From positions 1,860,001 through 1,924,000 of the forward strand of contig NZ_NETK01000001.1 of the NCBI RefSeq assembly GCF_002343915.1: a DNA stretch of 64,000 bases, written 5' to 3'. Source of the DNA: Nannocystis exedens (GTDB lineage Bacteria; Myxococcota_A; Polyangia; Nannocystales; Nannocystaceae). Every line of letters begins with the position of its first letter. Position 1 is the stretch's first letter. Below, one piece after another: positions 28,417 through 37,849 of this stretch. A program made the position numbers and the translations under genes. The notes beneath the pieces are model-generated. The model was not told the DNA's origin. It did not search any database and saw nothing but the letters and a program-made list of their open reading frames with translations.

Positions 28417-29535
28417 TCACCCCGGCGTCAAGTCGAGCCGCCCGAGCGTGAAGAAGAACGGCGCCGGCGGCGGCGGCAGCTTGCCGCGCCCCAGGTTGCG
28501 CAGCGCCAGGCGGGCCCAGTTGCGGCGGCTGTCGACCCCGGAGAAGAACACGCACGCCGCGACCCCGCGCCGCGTCGGCCGGTCGAGCGCCACCAGCGAC
28601 GGCCCGAACGGCCCGTGGCGGTACCACTCCGGCGCCGCCGCGTCGCAGCGGATCAGCGGCGACGCGGCGATCTGCCAGTTCGCGCGCGCCCCGAATTCTT
28701 CGCCGCCGGCGGCCAGCCACATTCCCTGCTCGGGGAACGGGCTACGGCCATACAGGTTCGTGCTGCGGCACAGCAGCATCGTGTACGCCCCTGCCGCGCC
28801 CGGCGGCGACGCCGTGACCGCCGCGTCGTAGTAGCCCTCCTCCTCGTCGAACACCACCACCGGCGCCGACCAGCCCGTCACGCCGTCGTCGCTCTCCACG
28901 TATTCGATGCGGTAGCGCACCGGCGCCCGCTTGCCCGCCTCCTGCGGCGTCGTCGTGTACCAGACGCGCCACTTGCCGTTCAGATACGCCGCCTTGGGCT
29001 CGAGCACGTTGGGGCTCGTCGGCGACCCGCGGAGGATCGGCGTCGGATGACGCGCCCACGTCCCGTCGCGGCGCGTCATCACCCCGATGCCATACGGCGC
29101 GACGTTGTCGACCACGCGATACGACCCGCGACCCGCATAATAAATGCGCTCGACCTCCGCGTCGCCGACCCGGCCGCGCACGTAGCTCGGCGTGTGCAGC
29201 CCGTGGTGGTCCCACTCGTCGCGGCGCGGCTGCGGCACCAGCGGCTGCGCGCGGCCGGGCCGCCCCGGCGCCGTCACGAACGACCACGCCGGCGAGTCCA
29301 GCTCGTCCCCCTCCGGCAGCTGCAGCGCGTACAGGTTGTTGCGGAGGTCGAGCTGGAACCCGCCGACGAACATGGTCCAGCGGCCGTCGACGCGGGCCAC
29401 GCAGGGGTCGCCGTAGCCGAGCAGGTTCCGCGCCGGCGTGCCGTCGAGCATGCTGTACAGCAGCGTCGGCGGCCCGCACGGGCGCAGGTGGGCCACGCGA
29501 GGGCGAGGATCGGTGGACGACGTCACGCCCGCCAC
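28417..29535 (-). CDS. Five-bladed beta-propeller glycosidase-like protein (GH43/GH62 type fold, uncertain)
   Basis: 372 residues from GTG 29535. There is no signal peptide. Repeating strand motifs such as YGDPCVARVDGRWTMFVGG, VLEPKAAYLNGKWRVWYTT, GYYDAAVTASPPG and YRHGPFGPSLV resemble the blades of GH43/GH32-like propellers, in which Asp/Glu residues at blade starts (DPC, EPK, YDAA) line the active site. It is probably a carbohydrate-binding or -cleaving protein, but catalytic residues cannot be fixed by eye. It ends an apparent minus-strand run that begins with hen1, pnkp and the LRR gene. Confidence 0.65.
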   Translation of the reverse strand: MAGVTSSTDPRPRVAHLRPCGPPTLLYSMLDGTPARNLLGYGDPCVARVDGRWTMFVGGFQLDLRNNLYALQLPEGDELDSPAWSFVTAPGRPGRAQPLVPQPRRDEWDHHGLHTPSYVRGRVGDAEVERIYYAGRGSYRVVDNVAPYGIGVMTRRDGTWARHPTPILRGSPTSPNVLEPKAAYLNGKWRVWYTTTPQEAGKRAPVRYRIEYVESDDGVTGWSAPVVVFDEEEGYYDAAVTASPPGAAGAYTMLLCRSTNLYGRSPFPEQGMWLAAGGEEFGARANWQIAASPLIRCDAAAPEWYRHGPFGPSLVALDRPTRRGVAACVFFSGVDSRRNWARLALRNLGRGKLPPPPAPFFFTLGRLDLTPG

Positions 29536-29569
29536 GGTAGCATCGCGACGCCCGGGCCCGGCATCGCCC

Positions 29570-30382
29570 TCACGCGTCCTCGTCCTCGTCCTCGTCGTCG
29601 AGATCCTCGACCACGCCGCGCAGCCCCGCCGCCGCGAACGCCCGCCGGGACGCCGCGCCCGAGCGGTTGCCGGTGACGATGAGCCGCTGCAGCCTTCGCG
29701 CCTCCGGGCACCCCGCCAGGGCGACGAGCGCCGCCTCGCCGAGGTCGTTCTGCGACAGATCGAGGCGGCGCAGCGCCGGCGCGCGGCGCAGCAGCTCGAC
29801 CAGCCCTGCCCCTGGATCCTTCCAGCTCGCCAGCGCGTGCGCCAGGTTCAGCTCGTACAGACCGGCGATGAACGGCGCCGCCAGCAGCAACGCCGGGCTC
29901 TCCAGCCACACCATCGGCCCGGGCGAATAGGGGTTGTCGTCGGAGAAGAACGCCACGTCGAGGCTGCGGATCGCGCTCAGCTCTTTCGCCTGGAACACCC
30001 GCTCCTGCTCGGTGCGCGCGTCGGCTTCGACGTCGTCGTATTCGTCGCCGAGGATGTCGTGCGCGTCGCCCTCGCGCTGCGTCAGCGGCCGGAACTCGTC
30101 GAAATGCCTCATCGCCCAGCGGTCGCTGAGCAGCAGCGCGTTCGCCAGCGCCGCCTCCGGCAAGCTCCCGCGCGCCGCCAGGCGATACGTCCAGCGCAAC
30201 GGCAGGAGTCGCGGCACCTCCTCGGGCCAGCGCGCCAGCTCGGGCGCCAGCGCCTCCACCCACCCCGCGAGGTCCTCGCCGGCCGCCCGCCGGGCCTCCA
30301 GCGCCTCCGTCAGCTCGTCCCACGCGGCCTCGCTCGGCACCCCACGGACCAGCTCGAATTCGCGCTCCATCCCCGAAGGCAT
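29570..30382 (-). CDS. Leucine-rich-repeat-containing hypothetical protein
   Basis: 270 residues; ATG 30382 (a second ATG at 30370 is possible). The N-terminal two thirds are helical and unfamiliar, with a conserved-looking GMEREFELVRGVPSEAAWDEL start. The C-terminal part has one or two leucine-rich repeats (LRRLDLSQNDLGEAALVALAG) and ends in a run of Asp/Glu residues. Myxobacteria often carry such short LRR proteins. No function is assigned. The 34-bp gap to the propeller gene suggests co-transcription. Confidence 0.7.
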   Translation of the reverse strand: MPSGMEREFELVRGVPSEAAWDELTEALEARRAAGEDLAGWVEALAPELARWPEEVPRLLPLRWTYRLAARGSLPEAALANALLLSDRWAMRHFDEFRPLTQREGDAHDILGDEYDDVEADARTEQERVFQAKELSAIRSLDVAFFSDDNPYSPGPMVWLESPALLLAAPFIAGLYELNLAHALASWKDPGAGLVELLRRAPALRRLDLSQNDLGEAALVALAGCPEARRLQRLIVTGNRSGAASRRAFAAAGLRGVVEDLDDEDEDEDA

Positions 30383-30466
30383 GCAGCAGGCTGCCAGCCG
30401 CCGCCCACGCCGTCAACGGGCTCGTTCGCCGAGCCACTGCGCGCGCACGCGAGCACGGCATGGAGC

Positions 30467-30631
30467 GGCTCGACGACACCGCGCCGCCGTCAGGCGCATG
30501 CGCCGATGAATCACCGCACCGCGACGCTCGACGACACCGGGCATGCGCCGATGAATCACTGCACCGCGGCGCTCGACGACACCGCGCCGTGGCAGGCGCA
30601 CGCGGCGACGAATCAACGCACCGCCGCGCAC
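30467..30631. repeat. Short tandem repeat, period ~45-57 bp
   Basis: Units containing GCATGCGCCGATGAATCAC, then GCACCGCGACGCTCGACGACACCG, start near 30496 and 30541. A more divergent third unit begins near 30598, and a partial one precedes 30490. The array fills the 252-bp gap between the LRR gene and pnkp. No coding capacity is credible. Confidence 0.7.
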
Positions 30632-30634
30632 CCC

Positions 30635-33181
30635 TCACAATCGCGGGTCGACCGGCTCGCTCTCGAGCGCCAGCACCGCGAACACGCACTCGTGCACCCG
30701 GCGCAGCGGCTCGCGGCGGACGAACCGCTCGAGCGCCTCGATCCCGAGCGCGAACTCGCGGATCGCCAGCGAGCGCTTGCTCCCGAGCCCGCGCTCGCGC
30801 AGCCGCCCCAGGTGCTCCGGCGCCGTGTATTCCGGCCCGTAGATGATGCGCAGGTACTCCGGCCCGCGGCACTTGATCGCCGGCTGCATCAGCCCCTTGG
30901 GCCCCTTGGCCACGAATTCGAACGGCTTGACCACCATCCCCTCGCCGCCCGCCGCCGTCAGCGCCTCCCACCACGCGATCACCCCCGCGCAGCTCTCCTC
31001 GTCCTCCGTGTCGACCACGCGGTACGGCGTCGCCAGCAGCGTCTCCGGGGCCGGCGCGCACAGCCGGGCCAGCGTCTCCAGGTGCCACACGTGGTCGCGG
31101 TCGACGTGGACCCCGCCCTCGCTGGCGAGCAGGTGGAACGGCGCGATCTTGTAGTCTCCTGGGCCCTCCACCGGCCAGCAGTAGCGGCGATAGGCCTGCC
31201 TGTACTTGCGGACATCTTCGAGCCGCCGCTCGTGCGCCGCCAGCAGCGACGCCACCTCGACCCCGCGCTCCGCCGCCGCTCGCAGCGCCGCCACGCTGGC
31301 CTGGAGCCCCGCCTCGCCCGCCGCCCCGGTCGGCGCGTACTGCTCGCGCAGCAGCGCCTGCGCCTTGGCCGACCACGGCAAGATCTCGCAGTCGAGGCAC
31401 AGCCAGTCGGTGTCGAGCTCGCCCCACAGATCGATCGCCGTCGCGCTGTCCGCCACGCGCTCGAGCAGCCCCGCCTCGACCGCCGCGTCGGTGAAGAACG
31501 GCCGCCCCGTGCGGCTGTAGATCACCCCGCGCGCCGCGGATTTGGCCCCGAAGCGCCGCTCCAGCGCCCCCGGCGAGCGGCCGACGATCACCACCGCGCG
31601 CGAGCCCATGTGCTTCTGCTCGCACACCACCGCCCCGACCCCCGCCTCGCGGTAGTACGCCAGCGCCTCGGCCGGGTGCTCGAGCAATCCTTCGCGCTGC
31701 GACGTCTCGCTCGGCGACATCGTCGGCGGCAGGTAGATCAGCCAGCGCGGGTCGACCGCGAACCGGCTCATCACCTCGAGCGCCGCCGCGCCGTGCTCCG
31801 CCGAGATCGTCAGGCTCGGCCGCAGCCGCGTCGACAGGTTGCGCTTGCCGAGCAGGTCGGCGAGGTCGAGCAATTCGTCGTGCTCCTGCTGGGCCGAGCG
31901 CTCCGGCGGCGGCTTCAGCGGCTTTATCGACTCGCAGTACACCCGCCGCGCCGGCTCCGACGCCAATTCCAATTCGGGGTACCGCAGGGCCGTCAGCGCT
32001 CCGCCGTAGACGCAGCCGGTGTCGACGCAGATCGTGCGATTGAGCCACTCGGCGGTCGGCACCGGCGTATGGCCGTAGACCACGATCGCCCGCCCGCGGT
32101 ACTCGCGGGCCCAGTCGTGGCGGACCGGCAGCCCGAATTCGTCGGTCTCGCCGGTCGTCTCGCCGAACAGCGCGAATTGCCGGACCGCCCCCGACGCCCG
32201 CCCCTGCAGCGACTCCTTGAGCCCCGCGTGCGCCACCACCAGCCGCTCGCCGTCGAGCGTGTAGTGACTGACGAGCGAGTCGATGAAGCGCTCGACGCGG
32301 CGCCCGAACGCCGGCGGCGCCGCGGCCAGCTGCGCCGCCGTCTCCGCGAACCCGTGGGTCGGCTTCACGTCGGAGCCGCGCAGGTATCGCAGCAGCTTCA
32401 TCTCGTGATTGCCGGGCACGCACAATGCCGCCCCCGCCGCCACCATGTCCATCACCAGCTGCAGCACCTCGACGATCTTCGGCCCGCGGTCGACCAGGTC
32501 GCCGAGGAAGATCGCCCGCCGGCCCTGCGGGTGCGAGACCCGGAACGCCTCGCCCTCGCGCGCGACCGCGTAGCCCAGCCGGCCGAGCAGCGCCAGCAGC
32601 TCGTCGAAGCAGCCGTGGACGTCGCCGATGATGTCGAACGGCCCGCGGTCCTCGCGGCGGTCGCTCCACAGCCGCGCCCGCTCGATCGTCGCCGCCTCGA
32701 TCTCCTCGCCGCGCAGCACGTACACGTAGCGGAAGCCCTCGCGCTTCAGCTCGCGCAGCGACTGGCGCAAGAGGCTGCACTGCTGGCGGACCACCGCCGC
32801 CCCGAGCGAGCGGTCGCTGCGCTGCTGCGACCGCTCGAGGCAGACCTTCGTCGGCACGTCGAGCACGATCGCCACCGGCATCGCGTGCTTCTCGCGCGCC
32901 AGCGCCAGCACCGCCTTGCGCGCCTCGGTCTGCACGTTCGTCGCGTCGATCACCGTCAGCAGGCGGCGGTCGAGCCGCTTGCGGGCGATCGTGAACAGCA
33001 GGTCGAACGCGTCGCCGGTCGCCTGTTGATTGTTCTCGTCGTCCGACACCAGCCCGCGGCAGAAGTCGGACGACAGCACCTCGGTCGGCTTGAAGTGCCG
33101 GCGCGCGAACGTGGTCTTGCCCGAGCCGCTGGCGCCGACCATCGCCACCACGGCGAGCTCGGGGATCACGAGCTGCGTCAT
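30635..33181 (-). CDS. pnkp: Polynucleotide kinase-phosphatase-ligase (bacterial RNA repair)
   Basis: 848 residues from ATG 33181, whose ATGA overlaps the hen1 stop. The upstream extension of the frame lies inside hen1 and was excluded. Three modules match Clostridium thermocellum Pnkp (870 aa): an N-terminal 5'-kinase with P-loop VGASGSGKTTF (Lys22, Thr23) and SSDFCR; a central metallophosphatase with GDVHG, GDLVDRGP and GNHE; and a C-terminal ligase/adenylyltransferase with nucleophile Lys523 in EQKHMGSRA. The enzyme heals the 5'-OH and 2',3'-cyclic phosphate ends left by ribotoxins and seals the break. Full ligation needs the Hen1 N-terminal domain, which is supplied by the coupled upstream gene. 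All key motifs appear intact. Confidence 0.96.
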   Translation of the reverse strand: MTQLVIPELAVVAMVGASGSGKTTFARRHFKPTEVLSSDFCRGLVSDDENNQQATGDAFDLLFTIARKRLDRRLLTVIDATNVQTEARKAVLALAREKHAMPVAIVLDVPTKVCLERSQQRSDRSLGAAVVRQQCSLLRQSLRELKREGFRYVYVLRGEEIEAATIERARLWSDRREDRGPFDIIGDVHGCFDELLALLGRLGYAVAREGEAFRVSHPQGRRAIFLGDLVDRGPKIVEVLQLVMDMVAAGAALCVPGNHEMKLLRYLRGSDVKPTHGFAETAAQLAAAPPAFGRRVERFIDSLVSHYTLDGERLVVAHAGLKESLQGRASGAVRQFALFGETTGETDEFGLPVRHDWAREYRGRAIVVYGHTPVPTAEWLNRTICVDTGCVYGGALTALRYPELELASEPARRVYCESIKPLKPPPERSAQQEHDELLDLADLLGKRNLSTRLRPSLTISAEHGAAALEVMSRFAVDPRWLIYLPPTMSPSETSQREGLLEHPAEALAYYREAGVGAVVCEQKHMGSRAVVIVGRSPGALERRFGAKSAARGVIYSRTGRPFFTDAAVEAGLLERVADSATAIDLWGELDTDWLCLDCEILPWSAKAQALLREQYAPTGAAGEAGLQASVAALRAAAERGVEVASLLAAHERRLEDVRKYRQAYRRYCWPVEGPGDYKIAPFHLLASEGGVHVDRDHVWHLETLARLCAPAPETLLATPYRVVDTEDEESCAGVIAWWEALTAAGGEGMVVKPFEFVAKGPKGLMQPAIKCRGPEYLRIIYGPEYTAPEHLGRLRERGLGSKRSLAIREFALGIEALERFVRREPLRRVHECVFAVLALESEPVDPRL

Positions 33182-34578
33182 CGGCGGAACACTCCCATCT
33201 GCGTCGGCGCGCCCAGCTCCGCGTCGACGGGCCCGATCGGCCGCAGCTCGACCGCGTAGCCGTGGCGCTCGCCGACCTCGCGGGCCCACGCCGCGAACTC
33301 CGCCCGCGTCCACTCGAAGCGGTGGTCGGCGTGGCGGAACGCCCCCGCCGCCAGCCCGGCGAACTTCGCGTTGTACTCGGCGTTCGGCGTCGTGATCACC
33401 ACCATCCGCGGCCGCGCCCCGGCGAACAGCGCCCGCTCGAAGCTCGGAAGCCGCGACGGCTCGACGTGCTCGATCACCTCGACCGCCGCCGCCGCGTCGA
33501 ACCCGTCGAGCCGCGCGTCGCGGTACACCAGCGAGCCGTGCAGCAGCGTCACCCGATCACGTGTCTTTTCGGACATGTCCTCGAGGTGCAGCCGCTGCGC
33601 CGCCCGCTCCAGCACCGTGTGCGCCACGTCGACCCCGACCAGCCGCGTGAACTGCCGCAGCTCGAGCAGCCGGGCCAGCAGCTTGCCGCTGCCGCACCCG
33701 AGGTCGAGCACCTGCCCCGCGCCGCTGTCGACCAGCACCTCGGTGACCGCCCGCAGCCGCTCCTCGTCGAGCGACAGCGGCCGCTCGAGCGCCTCCTCCC
33801 CGCGGTCGCGGCTGGCCAGCGCCGCCTCCTCGGCGGCCGCGTCGGCCTCGCCCTCGGCCAGCCGCGCCAGCGCCCGGCGGGTCAGGCTGGCGCGGTGCTT
33901 GAGGTAGCGGCGAGCAATCGCCTCGCGCTCGGGGTGGCCCGCGAGCCAGCCCTCGCCGAAGCGCAGCAGCTTGTCGACCTCGTCGTCGCCGATGTAGTAG
34001 TGCTTGTCGTCGTCGAGCACCGGGATCAGCACGTACAGGTGCGCCAGCAGCTCGCGCAGCGGCGCCGTGCGGCGCAGCTCGACCGCGAAGTACGGCGTCC
34101 GCCCCCACGCCGCGTCCTCGCCCGCGCTCACCAGCGGCTCGGCCCGCACCGCGTAGCCGAGCGGCTCGAACAGCGCCCGCAACAGCCCCTCGCCGCCGCG
34201 GCACGGCAGCACCGGCAGCGCGGCCTGAAGCGCCAGCGGCTTGTCGACCAGCTCCGGCCGCGCCTTCGACTGCCCGGTCAGCGCGCTGCGCAGCACCTGG
34301 GCGATCGCCACGCTCATGAACGACGAGGCCGCGTACGGCCGGTCGTTGACGTACTGCCCGAGCAGCCCCTCGGCCTGCTCCGACCCGCCTCGCACCAGCC
34401 GCACCGGATCGACGTCGAGCAGCAACGCCGCCGTGCAGGCCGCCTCGCTGACCTCGGGGTAGAACACGTGCGCCCGCCCGAAGCTGACCTCGAAGCTCTG
34501 CACCCGCGCCGGATGCTTGTGCAGCAGCCACCCGAGCTCGTCCGCCGGCGCCTGGGTGTTGCGGATCGTCAGCAGCAC
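33178..34578 (-). CDS. hen1: 3'-terminal RNA ribose 2'-O-methyltransferase Hen1
   Basis: 466 residues. GTG 34578 was chosen because the family's conserved start (LLTIRNT, LLHKHPARVQSF) begins there. The N-terminal ~240 residues are the Hen1_N domain that activates Pnkp ligase. The C-terminal methyltransferase has SAM motif LDLGCGSGKL, then the metal-binding EVIEHVE (Glu, Glu, His), as in bacterial Hen1. It methylates the 2'-OH at a broken RNA end before sealing, so that the repaired RNA resists re-cleavage. The gene overlaps pnkp by 4 bp and is divergent from a helicase gene. Confidence 0.96.
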   Translation of the reverse strand: MLLTIRNTQAPADELGWLLHKHPARVQSFEVSFGRAHVFYPEVSEAACTAALLLDVDPVRLVRGGSEQAEGLLGQYVNDRPYAASSFMSVAIAQVLRSALTGQSKARPELVDKPLALQAALPVLPCRGGEGLLRALFEPLGYAVRAEPLVSAGEDAAWGRTPYFAVELRRTAPLRELLAHLYVLIPVLDDDKHYYIGDDEVDKLLRFGEGWLAGHPEREAIARRYLKHRASLTRRALARLAEGEADAAAEEAALASRDRGEEALERPLSLDEERLRAVTEVLVDSGAGQVLDLGCGSGKLLARLLELRQFTRLVGVDVAHTVLERAAQRLHLEDMSEKTRDRVTLLHGSLVYRDARLDGFDAAAAVEVIEHVEPSRLPSFERALFAGARPRMVVITTPNAEYNAKFAGLAAGAFRHADHRFEWTRAEFAAWAREVGERHGYAVELRPIGPVDAELGAPTQMGVFRR

Positions 34579-34986
34579 CCTGCCAGGATACCAGAGACGC
34601 CGACGCTCCCCGGGATGGGCGACCGCGCGCTGCAGCACCCGCCGGCCAACCGCAGCCCTCGACCGTGCCGCGCTCGCATCGACCGCCGGCGTCGCTGCGA
34701 GCGTCTGGAGTCAGCGGCGACGGCCGACGCGATCTCCGTGCAATCTTCGCCGCCGACCCTCACCGACCGCGCTGCGATCTCGGGCTCTCGGCACGCTCCG
34801 CCCCGCCAGCACCCCGCGAAACCGGCCAATACGCCGGCCCCGTCACCCATCATCCGAATCATAACACGACTCGCCCCGGGGACCAGCCCCATCCATCGCC
34901 TCGACCGCCGCGACGCGTGGAGGATCCGCACCTGTCCTGCCCTCGCCCCCGCTCGCACGGACCGGCCGCGGTGTCATGTTTCGCCC
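34579..34986. other. Divergent promoter region, 408 bp
   Basis: Lies between hen1 (minus) and the helicase gene (plus), so it should drive both. A lower-GC patch near 34845-34870 (CATCATCCGAATCATAACACG) is the best promoter candidate. No sigma-54 (GG-N10-GC) site of the RtcR kind was identified by eye. Confidence 0.4.
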
Positions 34987-36957
34987 ATGACTCGACCGCT
35001 CGCGCCGCCGGAGTCCGATCTCGTCGCCGAGGAGCAACGCGTGCTCCGCTGTCTCGCCGCCGCGCTGCCGGAGGCCCGCTACTTCGGCCGCCTGCGCGTG
35101 CGCACCGCGGCGGGCGAGCGCGACGTCCTGGTCGCCGATCGGGCGTGGGTCGGCGACGAGCTCGCCGTGGTCGACTGGCGCACCGCCCCGCTCGCCGAGG
35201 TCTTCTTCACCTGCGACGTCGGCGACGACTACGAGCTCGAGCGCGACGATCGCCTGCTGCGCGGCGTCGTCGTGCGCCGCCACCTCGTCCACCTCCGCGC
35301 CGGCGAGCTCGTCGGCATCGACCTCGCCGACCGCCGCCTCCGCCGCGACGCCGGCGCCGGCTGGCACGCCGACGACCGGCCCGGCCCGCGCGTCGCCCCG
35401 CGCCCGCCCGCGCACCGCACCCGCCCGCTGTCGCCCGCGCGCGTCGAGCTCGACCCCAACCAGCGGGCCGCCGTCGAGCTCGCCGTCGAGCGCTCCCTGC
35501 TCGTGCTCGGCGAGGCCGGCTTCGGCAAGACCACCGTCGCCCTGCACCGCCTCGCCTTCCTCGCCCGCGCCGCCCACGAGGCCCGCCGGCCGTTCCGCGC
35601 CCTCATGCTCGTGCCGACCCCCGGCCTGCAGCGCCTGGCCGTCCGCATGCTCGCCGAGCTGGAGGTCCCGCGCGTCCAGGTCGACACCTTCGAGCGGTGG
35701 GTCACCGCCCAGGCCCGGCGCCTGTTCCCCCACCTGCCGCGCCGCCTCAGCGAGCACGCGGGCCCCGGGGTCCGCACATTCAAGCGCCACCCCGCATTGC
35801 GCGACATCCTCCCGCGGATCGTCGCCGGCACCGCCGCCATGCGCGAGGTCGAGGCCGGCTACCGCGAGCACGCCACCAGTTTGCGCGACCTCCTGCTGCA
35901 CCTGTACGGCGACCGCGAATTGCTGGCCGAGGCGGCAGCCGCCGCCCCCGACGAGCTCGGCCCCGCGGTCCTGCGCGACGTCCTCGCCCACACCAAGATC
36001 CAGTTCAGCGCCACCACCGAGCGGGCCATGGCCCACGTCGCCGCCGATCGCCTGCAGACCCTCGACGGCCGCCCGATCGACGCCGGCACCCCGCTCGCCG
36101 ACGCCGACACCATCGACGTCGAGGACTTCGCGGTCCTGTTCGCCCTCCACCACCGCATCACCGGCAGCGACCGCACTGCGCACGGCGCCCTCTCGCATTA
36201 TCAACACATCCTCCTCGACGAGGCGCAGGAGCTGGCGCCGATCGAGCTCGAGCTGCTGGCCCGCGCGGTCGCGCCCGACGGCACCGTCACGGTCGCCGGC
36301 GACGAGCGGCAGCAGGTCGACGCCTCGACCGCGTTCGCCGGCTGGCCCGCCGTGCTCGCCGAGCTCGGCCGCAGCGAGGCCACCACCGCCGCGCTGACCG
36401 TCAGCTATCGCTGCCCGCCCGCCATCGAAGACGTCGCCCGCGCCGTCCTCGACCCGACCCGGCGGCCGCGAGACATCGCCCACCGCGACCACGTGCTCGT
36501 CACTCGCCACGACAGCCCCTGCCACCTCGCCGCCGCCCTGATCGACGCGCTCCTGGCCCTCACGCGCGACGACCCGCACGTCCACGTCGCCGTCGTCTGC
36601 CGCCACGTCGAGACCGCGGTCTCCCTCCACGCCACCCTCGCCCGCGCCCTCCCGGCCCGCCTGGTCGTCGAGGACGGCGAGTTCCGCTTCGCCCCCGGCG
36701 TCGAGGTCACCACCGTCGCCGACGTCAAGGGCCTCGAGTTCGACGTCGTCATCCTCCCCGACCTCGACGCCGCCACCTACCCCGACCGCCCCGACGCCCG
36801 CCGCGCCCTCTACGTCGCCGCCACCCGCCCCCTCCACCGCCTGTGGCTGGCCAGCGCCGGCCCGCCGTCGCCGCTGCTCCCGGCCTGGCTCCAGGGCCAT
36901 GTCCGCGAGGACATCCCCGCCGCGTCCCTCCAGCCGCCCGAGCGACGGGCCTCGTGA
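34987..36957 (+). CDS. UvrD/Rep-like superfamily 1 helicase (HelD-type)
   Basis: 656 residues from ATG 34987. Walker A GEAGFGKTT (about residues 177-185), Walker B ILLDEAQEL (about 408-416), motif III-like VAGDERQQVD, motif IV SYRCP, and VADVKGLEFDVVILPDL plus YVAATRPLHRL for motifs V/VI. The N-terminal ~150 residues contain the VVDWRTAPLAEVFF and DDYELERDDRLL segments typical of HelD-like proteins rather than canonical UvrD. The C-terminus ends soon after motif VI. HelD proteins recycle stalled RNA polymerase; other members act on DNA. Its divergent pairing with the RNA-repair operon is intriguing but may be coincidental. Confidence 0.88.
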   Translation: MTRPLAPPESDLVAEEQRVLRCLAAALPEARYFGRLRVRTAAGERDVLVADRAWVGDELAVVDWRTAPLAEVFFTCDVGDDYELERDDRLLRGVVVRRHLVHLRAGELVGIDLADRRLRRDAGAGWHADDRPGPRVAPRPPAHRTRPLSPARVELDPNQRAAVELAVERSLLVLGEAGFGKTTVALHRLAFLARAAHEARRPFRALMLVPTPGLQRLAVRMLAELEVPRVQVDTFERWVTAQARRLFPHLPRRLSEHAGPGVRTFKRHPALRDILPRIVAGTAAMREVEAGYREHATSLRDLLLHLYGDRELLAEAAAAAPDELGPAVLRDVLAHTKIQFSATTERAMAHVAADRLQTLDGRPIDAGTPLADADTIDVEDFAVLFALHHRITGSDRTAHGALSHYQHILLDEAQELAPIELELLARAVAPDGTVTVAGDERQQVDASTAFAGWPAVLAELGRSEATTAALTVSYRCPPAIEDVARAVLDPTRRPRDIAHRDHVLVTRHDSPCHLAAALIDALLALTRDDPHVHVAVVCRHVETAVSLHATLARALPARLVVEDGEFRFAPGVEVTTVADVKGLEFDVVILPDLDAATYPDRPDARRALYVAATRPLHRLWLASAGPPSPLLPAWLQGHVREDIPAASLQPPERRAS

Positions 36958-36980
36958 GACCTGTCCCCCGAGACATCCGT
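36958..36980. repeat. Dispersed TGTC/GACA palindrome, copy 2
   Basis: CCTGTCCCCCGAGACATCC, with TGTC (36962-36965) and GACA (36972-36975), immediately after the helicase stop. Confidence 0.45.
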
Positions 36981-37039
36981 TTTCAGCACTCCGCGGACGC
37001 TCATGCGCGGGGCGAGCCGCCCTGGAGACCCGGGAAACT

Positions 37040-37849
37040 TCAGGGAAGCTCGATGGTTACGGAGTCGGTAGCCATCAAGAAGGCTTCGTCGGAGCCGCCG
37101 ACTGCGAAATCGAAATCGGTCCCCACAAAAAGGATGGTGCCGGTCGCCACGGCGGGACGCTGGCGGCTCCGGGAGCACTCGATGACGAGCTCTCCATCTG
37201 GCGTCATCTCTTTTGAGCACGACTTCGTATCTTGCGAGATCGGGCCGGTCGCTGTCCAGGTCAGATCAATTTCGAACGTGACCTGGCGAATCCCTTGGGT
37301 ATCGAAGAATGTGACCGTCTCTTCCAACTCGGCCGATCGAAGGTCCTTGATGCGCAGCTCGGGATCGTCCGAGGAGAAGTCGCCGGACATCGTTACAACG
37401 TCGTTGCAGACGTCTACCTGGGTGACGAGCCCGTCGAGGCGGCGGGTGCGAATCCAGGGACCCGGCACCGTTTTTTCCTTCAGGGTCCTCGCGATCACCA
37501 GCACAAAAGTCTCCAGGCATCCCTGCACAGACTGGAACGTGGCCACCGCCTCACGCTCCTGGGAAAGCGTGGTGGTCGGCGCGCTGCGAACCTCGCCCTT
37601 CGTGACGAAGACGTCCGCCCGGAGCATTTCATCATCGACGAAGGGGGCCAGGTACTCGACCGTGAGGGCGTCGAACCGCTCCGCGTGGCCGCCGGCACTG
37701 TCGTCGATAGACATGAAATCGGGCTTCGGCGGGCCATTCCGCGCGGCATCCGCGAGCGAGGGTCCGACGGCCGCCGACACGACCCAGATGGCGAGCCCTC
37801 CTGCGAGAGCCGAGCGGCGTGAACCGAGGATCTTCGACGAGTATCTCAT
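37040..37849 (-). CDS. Secreted hypothetical protein
   Basis: 269 residues from ATG 37849, which follows GAGGAG; an earlier in-frame ATG at 37912 would add 21 residues before the signal peptide. The signal peptide has a basic head, a hydrophobic stretch LAGGLAIWVVSAAV and cleavage near LADAA. The mature part is rich in beta-strand-like segments and has three cysteines. No family is recognised. GC and codon bias are milder than in neighbours (for example TTTCGAAC and ATTTCATC), which hints at a less optimised or transferred gene. Confidence 0.75.
   Translation of the reverse strand: MRYSSKILGSRRSALAGGLAIWVVSAAVGPSLADAARNGPPKPDFMSIDDSAGGHAERFDALTVEYLAPFVDDEMLRADVFVTKGEVRSAPTTTLSQEREAVATFQSVQGCLETFVLVIARTLKEKTVPGPWIRTRRLDGLVTQVDVCNDVVTMSGDFSSDDPELRIKDLRSAELEETVTFFDTQGIRQVTFEIDLTWTATGPISQDTKSCSKEMTPDGELVIECSRSRQRPAVATGTILFVGTDFDFAVGGSDEAFLMATDSVTIELP

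Noticed and set aside
28216..29676. Plus-strand ORF of 486 codons overlapping the propeller glycosidase-like gene
   Set aside because: Only the first ~55 residues look protein-like; the rest is Arg-rich antisense of a gene with recognisable repeats. At most a small fragment upstream.
30467..30631. CRISPR array next to pnkp
   Set aside because: Only three to four imperfect units, no conserved repeat/spacer alternation and no cas genes.
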